Source: Aquatica leii (taxonomy: Eukaryota; Arthropoda; Insecta; Coleoptera; Lampyridae). From it: a DNA stretch of 64,000 bases. The DNA lies in the NCBI GenBank assembly GCA_035610365.1, contig CM069435.1, positions 92,351,389-92,415,388 on the forward strand, in the 5' to 3' direction. The notes below the pieces were generated by a model. That model did no database searches. It was not told the DNA's origin and saw only the letters and a program-made list of their open reading frames with translations. This document shows, one piece after another, positions 21,879 to 32,681 of this stretch. Position 1 is the first letter of the stretch. The number at the start of each line of letters is the position of its first letter. The translations under genes and the position numbers were made by a program.

Positions 21879-22949
21879 ATAGGGTGCATAAAATTGCCTG
21901 AGGCGCTCATGCATGTCTCTGCAGTTACTAAAACTCTGCGTTCTGCAAACACCCAAGTTATTTTTTGCTTCTAAGCGCCAAAACTTTTGATGGCTTGTTT
22001 GGGACCGTTAAAATTCCCGTTTCATTTACATTGTAAATATCGCTGAGCTGGATATTGTGTGTTCTGTAGATTGACTCCAGTAAATTAAAAATTTTTCTTA
22101 CTGCGACACGATTAAATCCCTTTGCTCTTGTCAATGAGGTTTTCTCAGGGTTTCTTAAAAATAACTGGGGATGTCTTTACAGAAAACCGTAATCCAGTCC
22201 TTTTCTGCCATTTGTGTAGTTGTGTTAAAAGTATGACTGATGCTTTTTTTTCCGCTAATTCATATGCCAATTTACGAAGATCATATAAGGTTAGGCCGAA
22301 CAGTCTTTCTTCCGGGCATAAAATGTGGTTGCAAACTTGAACTTTTTGTTTCTCTGAAAAAACTGTGCAATAGCGGCCCAATTTTTTTGTGGCTGCTAAC
22401 TCTCTGTTAGATTTTGTTGTCGGACTTTCTTTACTTTGCCCTCTAAAGTTGACTGAGAAACACAAAAGTCTTGGGCAGCTGGGTTATAGCCCATTCTCTC
22501 ATCAAGTACCTCTTTAATGGCACCTGTCCTGCTCTCTTGAGACCAACGCTTTCTGGTGCTCTTTCGCTGGTAATGTCTTGGCCTAAATTAAACAATAATT
22601 TACCTAACAAATACTAGTTATTTGTTTTGCATACTTATAAATAAAAACACTTAACAATGGGAGTACCCGGTTAAGACGAACTTACGAACGAACAAACTTA
22701 ATATTAAATCAATCTTAGATTTTAGTGTTTTTTAGTAAGAATTTATATTATATATAATAACCTTTAGATTTTTTGTACCTGTTATTTTATCAATTTTCTT
22801 AGATGCTTTAGGTAGAAAAAATGTATCGTTGAATTATAATTTCTGTATTTAACCGTTTTACATTTAATTTGTGATACAAATTTACATGCAATCAAATACA
22901 ATAATTAACATTGCCGAAAATAAATGAAGTACTTAATACATCAGTTATT

Positions 22950-24060
22950 TATTACTCATTTGGAAATATTTATACATTAACAATACATAAATATAAAAAA
23001 AGATTCTAACCTTACGATGTTTTTTAAGTATCGTAACATTCTTACCAGTGCCAGTGTTAGTATCACCAACTGGCCATTTTAATGTTTTACAAAGTTTCAT
23101 TTTAATCAGTTGGTCAATAATTATTGTTTTATGTGAATTGCATTCAGTTAACCACAAATTTTCTGTCCCACGTCAAATTATATTTAATCGTTGTTTAATT
23201 TGTGCTACTAAGCTATAATGGCTATAATCCGTTGGTAACTTATAAAACTCTTCATTAAACAATATTAATAGATTGTACACAATCCTTGAAAATTTTTATT
23301 AGTCTTTATAAAAGTTTTATTTATCAACATTTAAATATTTTTTACAATTTTTGCACTTACATTTTTTATATAAATAGTGACACAAATAACGCGCAATATA
23401 AGCTACGGAACAAGATTCTAAATAAATTTTAAAATTCTTGTCACGTTGAAGCGACACGTATCATTTTTTTAATGAATTTCGATTAATTCTTGACGTTAAT
23501 AAATACAGATTTCTTTCTTTTTTTAAATCTTCCCATAAAATTTTACAGTGTCAAAATATTTCAACAAATTTCTTAATGTTTCGTAGGGAAGATTTTTGTA
23601 TATCGAAAGTTTACGTTTATAAGCGTTTTGGTCAGTTAACTCTGAACTATCTAAACAATCAAAAATATCACTAGTAACACAAAACGCGCTCTTAATTGCT
23701 GCTGATACATCATTGCTAAATACTTGAGCGACATATTTAACGCGCATTTTTTGAAAATTGGTCGGATTTACGTGATTCTCTGTATCTCTGTAGTTTTCAG
23801 CATCGATCTTGTAACATTGCTGTTTTGGTCAATATAAAATGTCTTAATAAAATCGGACCAATTAATTTTCTTATCCTGGTCAGACGCGTTTAGTTTTGCG
23901 TTCCTAAATACAATTCATTACCATCGATGATAATTTTTGGTTTATCTTTTATTTGAGGTTTTAATCCAATTTGAAGCAGTTTTCGTACTAATTTTTTTTA
24001 AATTGTTGCGAGCGGTTCATATTTTACGGAACTGTTGCTTATGAAATAACTAAACGACAG
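22950..24060 (-). pseudogene. P-element/THAP9-type transposase relic
   Basis: Minus-strand segments line up in order with the P-type transposase at 36.8-38.4 kb: INWSDFIKTFYIDQNSN (about 23870), NHVNPTNFQKMRVKYVAQVF (about 23790-23710), then a region with SYIARYL-type and CKCKNCKKYL residues (about 23340), and CNSHKTIIIDQLIKMKLCK followed by TLKWPVG (about 23130-23070). Stops and indels are frequent. No THAP domain or TIRs were found for this copy. Confidence 0.75.
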
Positions 24061-25361
24061 TTTCTAATTATATAATAAAAATTAAAAAACGAATCCTTGA
24101 TTCCTTAAATACGGTTTACGACCTAAACTACGTAAACTTTCAAACCCTTCAATGTAATCCCAGTAGTGATTGGTAATGTAAACATTGTCTTAGGATAAAT
24201 TTATGCAACATTACAACGCATTGTTTTTTAATTGTTCTGTAAGACAAAATTGTTTGTATCTGCTTTCTGAAATCGAGGAGAAAAATTTCAAAAAAATTGT
24301 AGCATGTTAGGAAGCCAATACAAACTTGTACATATCACTTCAAAGTGGTTTTATGACAACATAACCTTACAAAAATATGTAGATACATCTTCATCATTCC
24401 TTACAGGAAAATCGTATGGTGACCACTCCAATTTTTTATTTTTGTAATACTCCGGTTGTTTAAAATAAAGTTATGAAAAGTCGTTTTCACTTTTTTTTTA
24501 ATGTATAGAAAAAAATTTAGCTTACCTGAAGTGTACTTTTTCGTATTTACATAGCAAACAATTGAAATACTCACTTTACTACCTTTACTAAAGTAGTCTA
24601 GCGGAAAAACTGAATTATTTTGTAAAAAATAATATATCTAAATATAGTTTGTCATATACAAAAAACTATAAAACTAGATTTTTTAATTAAAATAACAGCA
24701 ATGCAAAATAAATACATTGAGAAATTTTATAACATACTATACAAATTTTAAGTCCTACATAACGTTGCCATTTTACGTATGATCATTTACTTAAATTTTA
24801 TAGGTAAAGCAATAAACAATTACAAATGTCGTACATAAATGAATTTGTAACACTGTATTTAAATATTTAATTTAATAAATTATTTAATAAATATTTAAAT
24901 ATTAGCACAGTTAAGAAAAAACTATTTCAATCTTGTTAGCAACACTTTACAGTACACTGCACAGTAACGTAACAAACCAGTTCAGTACAAAACTACACTA
25001 ACGACCTTTAGCGCGCAGTCAAATTTACGAAAATTTCATAAATTTTAATATATTTAATTACTAGTTCGTTTTTCTTGTTTTTGTTTAATAACAGAGAATT
25101 AATTTATGTGTTTCAGTTATAATATTGATAATAATAATAAAATTTGTTCGAAGATTACATTCTTAATTGTTATTTATAATTTTAATTAACCGAAGCTGCA
25201 ATGTAGTCTGACGCTCGACCGCTCGGTGTTCTGACAGCGCTTGACGTCCGGCGCGCTGTGACAAATAAATTTATATTGTTTAAACTATTAGCGAGCAGTG
25301 AATTTTTTTCCCGGAATCTTAAACTTAAATAAATATCTCATTTAATTGATAAAAAAACATT
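24061..25361. other. AT-rich intergenic sequence
   Basis: No gene recognised. Contains a near-palindromic A/T stretch around 24858-24905 and a short GC-rich island at about 25195-25265 without recognisable features. Confidence 0.5.
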
Positions 25362-25804
25362 AGAATGTCTTCTGGGTTTGGACCGTGTCATAGTTGCAAC
25401 CGAAGCTGCCAACGTTTCGCCCACTTTCGTAAGGGGCTTCATCAGGGCGTGAGATAAATCGTAAAACTCAAACAAGCAATCGAAATCTAACTAAGAACTT
25501 CTCAAAAGTTAGGTTATCCACTTGTAAAACAAGCCATAACCTAAACTATGAAAAGGTAAGAAAGAAAACGATAACCTGAAAAAGCAAACGAAAATCTAAC
25601 AAAGAACCACTACCGAGTTAGGTAATCAACTTGTGAACCAAGCCAGATTCTAAACTCCGTAGAAGTGACTTAAGAAGAAATAGTCTCCGTATTTAAAGGA
25701 AAAGGATCGACACGGATGATTAAGCTCGATCCTGATTGGGTTACGGTTGCTAGGGGGCGTGTTTTTGATAAATGACTAATAACCGGGAACCAAAGAGGGG
25801 ATAG
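25362..25804 (-). repeat. Left inverted pseudo-LTR of PLE copy 2
   Basis: Reverse complement of 26690-27146 with only scattered differences. Carries a complete hammerhead-like motif on the minus strand. Confidence 0.88.
25405..25455 (-). ncRNA. Hammerhead-like ribozyme, left arm of PLE copy 2
   Basis: On the minus strand: ACGCC, CTGATGA, stem II GCCC/GGGC, GAAAC, GTT, GGC. Stem I would be GCC/GGC and stem III the 4-nt palindrome ACGU. The minimal stem III matches PLE hammerheads reported to work as dimers. Confidence 0.75.
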
Positions 25805-25809
25805 ACAAA

Positions 25810-26832
25810 GTGTGGTTTAGATATGTTGACGACACGTTTATTGTTTGGTCTCATGGTCATCTTGAATTGTCTAAGTTTCTTGATCATCTTAACAATCAAC
25901 ACTTAGATATCAAATTTACTATGGAAATCGAAAGCAATGGTTCTCTTCCATTTCTTGACGTTCTTGTGACTCGTAAGCCCGACGGACTTCTAGGCCATTC
26001 TGTTTATCGCAAACCCACCCATACGGACAGATACCTTCATGCTTCGTCTCATCATCATCCTGCACAGAAACGCTCTGTTATTAAATCTTTGGTCCATCGT
26101 GCCTTTTCTATTTGTCAACCTGAGAATCTAGACTCAGAACTCCGTCATCTTACTAGAACCTTAGTGAACCATGGTTACGTAAAGCGAGATATTGATAGAG
26201 TTATTAATCGTCGTTTACATCCACGTACTCGATTACCTAAGGACATTTCTACTCCCGAATCCAACCCGAAATTGGCCTTTTTACCCTACATTCACAAGGT
26301 TACAGATCAAATAGGAAAACTCCTTCGTAAGAATGGTATTAAACCCATATTCAACTCGACAGGCAAAATCTCTCAGATTCTTCCTTCTCCCAAAGACAAA
26401 TTTCCTACACTTTCATCTCAAGGTGTATACCAAATTCCCTGTTCTTGTGGTTTAGTCTACATTGGTGAAACCGGTCGTTCCGTCATTACTCGCATTTCAG
26501 AACATGATCGTTGTATAAGGAAAAGGTATACTTCCAAGTCTGCGGTCGCTGAACATCATTTTACTACAGGTCACAAGATAGATTTTGATAATGTTTCGTT
26601 GATTGCCAAATCTCCATTCTTTTTCAACAGGAAATTCCGAGAAAGCATAGAAATCATCAAACACCCCAATAACTTCAATCGCGATCATGGTTTCGAACTA
26701 TCCCCTCTTTGGTTCCCGGTTATTAGTCATTTAACAAAAACACGCCCCCTAGCAACCGTAACCCAATCAGGGCCGAGCTTAATCATCCGTGACGATCCTG
26801 TTCCTTTAAATACGGAGACTATTTCTTCTTAA
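25810..26832 (+). pseudogene. PLE RT C-terminus + intact GIY-YIG endonuclease ORF
   Basis: A 340-codon open frame without stops, beginning VWFRYVDDTFIVW (RT motif C) with no ATG at the start. It continues through the PLE thumb (RKPTHTDRYLHASSHHHPAQK), LAFLPYIHKVTDQIGKLLRK, and a complete GIY-YIG domain (GVYQIPCSCGLVYIGETGR, RISEH, SAVAEHH, EIIKHPNNFNRDHG). It ends inside the right terminal repeat. The RT fingers and palm are missing, so it cannot copy RNA, but the nuclease is undamaged. Copy 3 is the same family and includes the upstream RT. Confidence 0.87.
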
Positions 26833-27146
26833 ATCACTTCTACCTAGTTTAGAATCTGGCTTGGTTCACAAGTTGATTACCTAACTCGGTAGTGGTTCTT
26901 TGTTAGATTTTCGTTTGCTTTTTCAGGTTATCGTTTTCTTTCTTACCTTTTCATAGTTTAGGTTATGGCTTGTTTTACAAGTGGATAACCTAACTTTTGA
27001 GAAGTTCTTAGTTAGATTTCGATTGCTTGTTTGAGTTTTGCGATTTATCTCACGCCCTGATGAAGCTCCTTACGAAAGTGGGCGAAACGTTGGCAGCTTC
27101 GGTTGCAACTATGACACGGTCCAAACCCGGAAGACATTCTAATGTT
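26690..27146 (+). repeat. Right pseudo-LTR of PLE copy 2
   Basis: Direct-orientation terminal repeat. It overlaps the last ~45 codons of the ORF and includes a hammerhead-like motif. Confidence 0.87.
27051..27100 (+). ncRNA. Hammerhead-like ribozyme, right arm of PLE copy 2
   Basis: CTGATGA at 27057-27063, stem II GCTC/GGGC (one G-U pair), GAAA at 27084-27087, palindromic ACGT stem III, predicted cleavage after T27091, and GCC/GGC stem I. Confidence 0.75.
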
Positions 27147-27199
27147 AGTATAGATTCCGGCCGTGGAAGCCTTCGCTATTACATTGTTTTTTCTTATTT

Positions 27200-27983
27200 G
27201 TTACTAGTAGCCTAAGCTTTTCGTTGCAGGCTTTTTTTAATGCCCTATTCAAATTGTCATCGTCGTGTTTTTCTTTCATTTGCTCTGTTATAATTTTGAT
27301 AATGTCCTCCTCTTTCCCTTCTTTGTATTTCCATCCTTGTATTTTTGTTTTTGTTTCCGTTGTCGTGGGTTCTTTATTTTGTATTTAGATATATATATTT
27401 TTTTGGTCGCTAAGATTTTCCTCGTTGCTGATCTTTTTTTTTTTTAGGTTTCTGATGACTGATGTGATGTCTATATGGGAATTCATACCTCTTTTCTCGA
27501 AGGTCGGTGTTTTGCCATTGTTTAATATAGTTAGTTCATTTGCAATTATCCATTCTACCATTTTTTCTCCTTTTTTATCGGTTTGTTTGGAAGCCCACTC
27601 GTATGCCTTGCTGTTAAAGTCTCCTCCGATGATTTTATTTTTTTTGTTTTTTGCATGTCTTTTTCTATTTGTTCTAGATATGTTTCTAGTTTCGCTTGCT
27701 CAAGTTTAGGTGTAGCATAACATGAATATATTTTTAGTTCGTTTGTTTCTATCCACGAGTATCCTTCCTCTTTTCCGGTGTCGTACACTTTGATTTTATT
27801 TGTTGCAGTATATACTGCTGCACCTCTCTTTCTATCTACTATCCATTTATTACTTTTATCAGTCATTTTTAAGTTTGGTTCGCTGACCAATGCAAAATTT
27901 ATGTTTTTTTCGGTGCATTTTTGAACAAGCAGATTCATGGCTGCTTTTCTTTTTCCCACGTTCACTTGAAGTAGTTTAATCAC
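27200..27983 (-). pseudogene. R1-like ORF2: AP endonuclease domain
   Basis: Starts MIKLLQVNVGKRKAAMNLLV at 27983 with catalytic SEPN nearby, then WIVDRKRGAAVY and YSCYATPKLE. After a frameshift near 27640 it continues as IIGGDFNSKAYEWASKQTD and IDITSVIRN. It then runs to an NLNRALKKACNEKLR-type linker before the RT. The GDFN motif of the APE-type nuclease is intact. RT is absent, so it is not active. Confidence 0.82.
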
Positions 27984-28017
27984 AAATAAATAAAATAAAT
28001 AAATAAAAGTTCTATAA

Positions 28018-28042
28018 ATATATATATATATATATATATATA
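28018..28042. repeat. (TA)n microsatellite
   Basis: About 12 uninterrupted TA units between the two ORFs of the R1-like element. Confidence 0.9.
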
Positions 28043-28199
28043 ATTCTGTTATGTATTAACAATAAATAAATAAATTCACTAATCCTAATTTTTTAAAATA
28101 TCACAGTTTTTATCACAGCGTTTACTCTTATTTTATATCTGATTTATCACAGCTCTATTGTTTGGTTCTCTTGCGTTTTAGCCCTTTTCTGCTTTCTTA

Positions 28200-29979
28200 G
28201 ATCTTTTAATTGGGTGTGTATATGTTTACACCCACTTTTTCCGGTTTGGTGCCCAGGCGTATTACATCGTGGACAGTATTCCTCCTCTTCACAATCTTTT
28301 TATGTGTGTCCCTGTTTACCGCAGTTGTGACACAGTGCCGTTCTATTCGTGCCCTTGCAGTGTATTGCTTTGTGTCCACATTCCCAGCATTTGTAGCATC
28401 TTTTTATACTGTACTGTTCCTCTATGTTGCATTTAGTCATCTCCACTTTAATATTTGTTTTCCTAATCATTTCGTTCGCTTCTTCTTCTATATGCCTTGC
28501 GGTTACCGTTTTGGTGTGATTCCTGTTCGGTCGGAATTCACCTATGTGGATTGTACCTTTGGCTCCATTATCTTTTTATGCGTTTTTAACTGTTTCTTTG
28601 TCGGTTAGTATATCTATCTCTCTTATTATTATGTTTTTTGTTTTTATTCTTTCTCCTTTAGCTTCCACTGTTGTTTCTTCGTTGTCTGTTTCAATTATTT
28701 GTTTCAGTTTTGATAGTGTGTCGTTGTCCTTCGCTAGGGTTATTAATAAATTTCCCTCTTTGGTACTTCTGACTTTTTCTATTTTTTCCGCTTCTTCTCT
28801 TCCACGTAACCTTGTTTTTATATTTTGTAGTGTATTTTTATACGATTCTCCATTTTTTTTACAATAAGTGCATATGTGTTTCTTTGCTGTGTCTTATGCT
28901 CTTCAGTACTTTTTGTTTTTTATTGCGTAGGTATTAATATTTTTATTTTCTTTTGTGTATCTTGAAATATACTTTCAACCATTTTTCTGTATCTGTTTAT
29001 TTGTATCTTTTTAATTTTATGTAGTGTTATTTCTCGGTCCTTTTTTGTTTTTTCTTTCAGTGTTTCAAGTTTTCTCCATATGTCTATTTCCTCCTCCTCG
29101 TATTTGATTTTAATAATTTTTATTTTCCTTGTTGTTGTTTTCTGGTTGACTGTAGTTTTCTATTCTTTTTCGAGTACTTCTATTTCTCCGTTAGCATCTT
29201 TTAATTCAGGGAAATTAATGCTTATTATTTTTTGCGGTCCTATGTTTTCTTCCGCTTCTTTTGTACTAGTGCATACTGTGTTTGTGGATTTTGTTTCTTC
29301 CAACGGGTGTCCCTCTTCTATTTTTGTTTTTTTGTATATTTTGTCGGTCCATTCTTTGTCTGCAATTTGCATCCATTCTTCGTATGTTTTTATATTGTTT
29401 ATATCGTTTATCTTTTCTTTGCCGTCTATTGTCCACTGTACCGTTTGGATTTCTTTGTCTATACCGTTTTCTTTATCTTTTGTTTGCGTTTCCGTTTGTA
29501 TATCCATTTCGATATTTATTTTTTCTATTTTTCCCATTTGTTTTCTTCGAGGAATCTTTTAACTATATCCTTGTTCAAATTGTTTACTATTTTTTTAGAC
29601 TTATTGTTACCATAGCTTTTAACTCCCTTTTAATGTTTGCTGTTCCTTCTGCTATATTAATCATTTGTTTGTGTAGGTTTTTTAGAGATTCTACTGTTTC
29701 CATTATCTCTAACACTGCCGGATTTGTTATTCTTTTGTAAATTTCTTCTAGGAAATGCCTGTCTGCAGCTTTTTTTCTGTCTGATGTACTCCAGGAGTTG
29801 CATCTTACGTGTTGTTTATAACTTAGCTTACCAGTAGATATACTGTGTCTTGAGGCTTGGGCGCCTACCTCAATTACAGGGTCACTTAATGACGACCCGG
29901 GAATTTCCAGTCCCCTTGCCGGCCCTAGGGTATCCCTCCCTTGCGCGGTAAAATTCGAATTCGTCGAGTGTAATTCCAT
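28200..29979 (-). pseudogene. R1-like ORF1 (Gag with CCHC knuckles)
   Basis: The minus strand from 29979 reads as a Lys/Glu-rich protein in pieces (29979-29587, 29537-29160) with frameshifts between. It reaches a cluster of three CCHC knuckles near 28400-28230: CWECGHKAIHC, CHNCGKQGHT (followed by a stop in place of a residue, then DC) and CPRCNTPGHQTG. Hydrophobic plus-strand frames across 28.2-29.7 kb are antisense shadows. Confidence 0.75.
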
Positions 29980-30474
29980 TATTCCATATATTTTTGTATA
30001 GAGTTATCCGTTTATTGAATTGCTTTGTTCGTATATTTAACGTGCCCTTGTGGGAATCTGATACAGGACTATTACATTGTTTTTTTTGTGTTTTTTTTAA
30101 CACGTTGGGAGAACAGGACATTTAATTTTACAACAGGTGGGACATCACATACACTAGGCATTACAAAAGTTCTCCTAATATGATTATTATACAGAATTTT
30201 ATTTTTTTTGTTTTGTTTTTGGCGTTTTTTCAGCATTATGGTCGCGCTGCATGCTTTGTAAACGCGTCCGTTCGGTACGGAGTGTTTCACGCAAATTAAA
30301 AGTACCTAAAATTTTCATTGTAAAAAAATTATTGTTTGAATTAAAATTTTTAAAAATCGTTGGATGGATCAATTTTTCATGGCGACTACTTATGAAAAAA
30401 GTACATGGACTTAATTTTTATGATCAAGTGGAAGAGGGTCCACTTGACGTGATCTTGCTCTAATTTAAAGAGCA

Positions 30475-31809
30475 CGGGACTTAGTATAAAAGAACATTTT
30501 TTATTATTTTGTCCTAGAGATGATGTGTCGGGTGAAGGCTTGACAATTTTTTTTTGTCGGCGTTAAAGAAAAAAGGCTTAAATATCAACAATTTGCGGGG
30601 TCAGGGTTACGACAATTGGGCAAAATGCGTGGTAGGCATAATGGTCTACAAAAAAAATTTTGGATTTCAACCCGCGAGCTTTTTTCGTTTCTTGTTGCAA
30701 TCGTACCCTAAATTTAGTCGTCAATGATGCCGCAAAATCGAATGCTTTGAGCCTCATTTTTTTTCTTTAGTTCAAAAACTGTTTGTATTTTTTTCAGCGT
30801 CTAATAAACGCTGGTCAATTTTGAAATCTAATTTATCTAATGTAACAAATTTAGCTTTAAAACCTTTATTGGACACTGCATGGTGTAGTAGAATAGATGC
30901 AATAACTCATTTAAAGTATCAACTTGGGGAGGTTTAAGATGCTCTCTTGGAAATAAGCAAAGGATACTTTGAAAATAAGGTAAAAAATTTGGCTGCATCG
31001 TTGGCCAAAAAATTGTAAAATTTTGAGTTGATTTGCATTGTTATATTATGGTATAATATTTTAAGTAAAGTTAACATTGTTAGTGAAATTATTCACAAAC
31101 CGAACGTTGTTGTAATCATTTAAATAATTTAAATAATTCTTTAAAAGCTTATCGCTCCGATAAAGGTTTTTATGATATATTGATTGATGCTAAAGGAATA
31201 GCATCCAACTTAGACATAGAACCTAAATTCAATAAAAAAACGCGAAAAATAAAAAAAAGACATTTTGATTATGAATGTGACGATGAACCGATCCACGACG
31301 AAACTTTAAAGTTCAAAGTTCCATTTACTTTCTTCTTACTCTAATAATTTCGCGTTTTTATGAAATATTGATAAATTTAAAAATTATTCTGAAAACGAAC
31401 AATTAGAATTATGTCAAAAAGTTAAAAATTTATTAAACGACAAAACTCGCAATGAACGAGACATAACTACCGTAGAACTTGTTAAAGAATTGCAATATTT
31501 ACAAAACTTTGATGAAAAAGCTATTACGTCTCCACAAGAAACTTTAAATTATATATAACAATTAATAACTTAGTGGGTGTTTTTTCCTAATATGAGCATA
31601 ATACTTCGTATTTTATTAACAATGCCGGTTTCTGTTGCTACCGCAGAACGATCTTTTTCAAAAGTCAAAATAATAAAAAAATATTTAAGATCGACCAGAG
31701 GGCAAAACCGACTAAGTAATCTTGCTATCATTTCAATATAAACGAACCAGCTAAAAGAATTAGACACCGAAGATTTAATTAAACAATTTGCAAAATTTAA
31801 AAGGTGACA
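30475..31809 (+). pseudogene. hAT transposase relic (ZMYM1/TTF-finger type)
   Basis: Not visible as a single open frame. The plus strand gives IKEHFLLFCPRDDVSGEGL (about 30497), LNINNLRGQGYDNWAK (about 30580), VYKKNFGFQPASFF, then SNKRWSILKS and TAWCSRIDAITHLK (about 30870). After these come RSDKGFYDILIDAKGIASNL (about 31160) and RHFDYECDDE. The hAT C-terminal dimerisation region is ILLTMPVSVATAERSFSKVK (about 31620) to LSNLAIISI. Several stops and indels. The family normally has a zinc finger upstream, not recognised here. A possible right terminus is the CAGGCCCGCGCC complement near 32190. Confidence 0.82.
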
Positions 31810-32268
31810 TGTTGCATTATTAAAATAATATATTGTCTTGTTTTTATTTGTCGATCAGTTTCGTATAAACAAGTATTTTTAATGTTTTAAATATTTTTTT
31901 TATTTCTTGCGCTTTTGTATCATATATTACATTTAAAACTAAAATACAAATTTTTGAGTTGTAATACTGTTAGAATATATTTATAATAATGTTATGTACC
32001 TCAATGAAAGAATACTTGTATATCTTGTACTTGTAAAATATAAAAATGAAAATAAATTTATGAAAATACGTTTTAAAATTATGTTCAATAGTGGATAATA
32101 ATACCTAACTTAACCCGTATCTGTACTCACATATGAAGGTAATACAAATTTGGGGCGTTATTTTAAATTTGCACAAGTGCACCAAAAGTGCTAGGCGCGG
32201 GCCTGATGATTAAGATGCGGCCAACGCGTTAAAAAAATACCAGAATCTAAACTTGAACTTTATTAACA
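31810..32268. other. AT-rich, no gene; possible hAT 3' end
   Basis: Apart from the GC-rich patch at about 32190-32206 nothing is recognised. Confidence 0.45.
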
Positions 32269-32681
32269 CTAATACTCATCTCTAAAAAACAAAAATATCA
32301 TATCCCAAAAATGTCGTTTAATATCGTTGACGTTGTTAAACATACTCGTAATTAAGATCAAATTGTCAAAATTAATCACCGAGTCTTCTATAAACATTTT
32401 TTTTGCCACTAACAGAGCGTTAAACAAATACCGGACAATGTTCGTAACAAAACCAGAGAACGATTTAGTGAAGTGGAAAACGACCTTTTCCGAAAAACTG
32501 TATCGATCCGTCCTGAATCTGCTGATGTATTCATCATCCTTTGTGAATTTAGATAAGTCTGTTATCTGGAGAAAAGTATTAAAAAATGTATTTGCATTTT
32601 AGCGCTTACCTGTATTAATACCGCGGCAAATGCAAGCAATGCAGCTTCGATTAGAATCACGATTCTCATTGCACTGAACAT
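32269..32681 (-). CDS. Small putative secreted protein, two exons
   Basis: Exon 1 is 32681-32610, encoding 24 residues with a hydrophobic signal-like segment (RIVILIEAALLAFAAVLIQ). A 44-nt intron with GTAAGC...CTCCAG borders follows. Exon 2 is 32565-32269, encoding 98 residues that start ITDLSKFTKDDEYISRF and end FRDEY, with stop at 32269-32271. The joined frame is 123 codons with no stops. A polyadenylation signal AATAAA (complement of 32259-32264) follows 4 nt after the stop. I recognise no family and no cysteine pattern; a second hydrophobic stretch lies in the middle. It could be a short host secretory protein. Alternative: chance ORF, but splice sites, signal peptide and poly(A) signal together argue for a gene. 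Confidence 0.6.

Larger units (their letters stand above)
11247..22582 (-). pseudogene. Tigger/pogo DDE_1 transposase, fragmented
   Basis: Domains on the minus strand in order: start PRHYQRKSTRKRWS (22582); CENP-B-type helix-turn-helix with RLFGLTLYDLRKLAYELAEK (about 22340-22260); IYNVNETGI near 22050, where the first catalytic Asp of the usual NVDETG is Asn; FVFPRKKANP (20340-20300); LLLLDRNSSH (second Asp, about 20180) reading into SLDLINLAREQ at 12199; FPPHTTHRLQPLDV (about 12120); RDFEKTGIYPFNR (about 11950); and a C-terminal PHD-like finger CIFCNELY...CSKC...CDFC with stop at 11247. Besides the insertions there are several frameshifts and stops. Family role is cut-and-paste at TA sites. 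Inactive. Confidence 0.88.
10771..22675 (-). mobile_element. Tigger/pogo (Tc1/mariner) element split by three insertions
   Basis: The original DNA transposon runs on the minus strand and is broken by a MITE (12203-20143) that itself contains an LTR element, and by a solo LTR (20346-21878). Removing these insertions with one copy of each target duplication restores continuous transposase codons across both junctions. Outer limits are tentative: an ACCGGGTA motif occurs in inverted orientation near 10785 and 22670 and may mark the TIRs. Confidence 0.7.
25362..27186 (+). mobile_element. Penelope-like element, copy 2 with inverted terminal repeats
   Basis: Left arm 25362-25804 and right arm about 26690-27146 are near-identical inverted repeats of about 440 bp. 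The right end extends a further 40 bp (to 27186) into sequence that also occurs near the 5' end of copy 3. The interior is one uninterrupted ORF. The 5' truncation with an inverted pseudo-LTR is a known PLE configuration. It abuts an R1-like element on the right. Confidence 0.88.
27187..30290 (-). mobile_element. R1-like non-LTR retrotransposon, 3'-truncated
   Basis: Minus-strand element with ORF1 (zinc-knuckle Gag) and the start of ORF2 (AP endonuclease). The reverse transcriptase is missing: the element stops at the PLE copy 2 boundary near 27187 and does not resume beyond 25362. Order and domains fit the R1 clade of the I superfamily. Confidence 0.75.

Noticed and set aside
28018..28042. 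TA run considered as target-site or promoter
   Set aside because: Simple microsatellite with no supporting context.
28210..29740. Hydrophobic plus-strand ORFs
   Set aside because: Antisense of the A-rich R1-like ORF1 that carries zinc knuckles on the minus strand.
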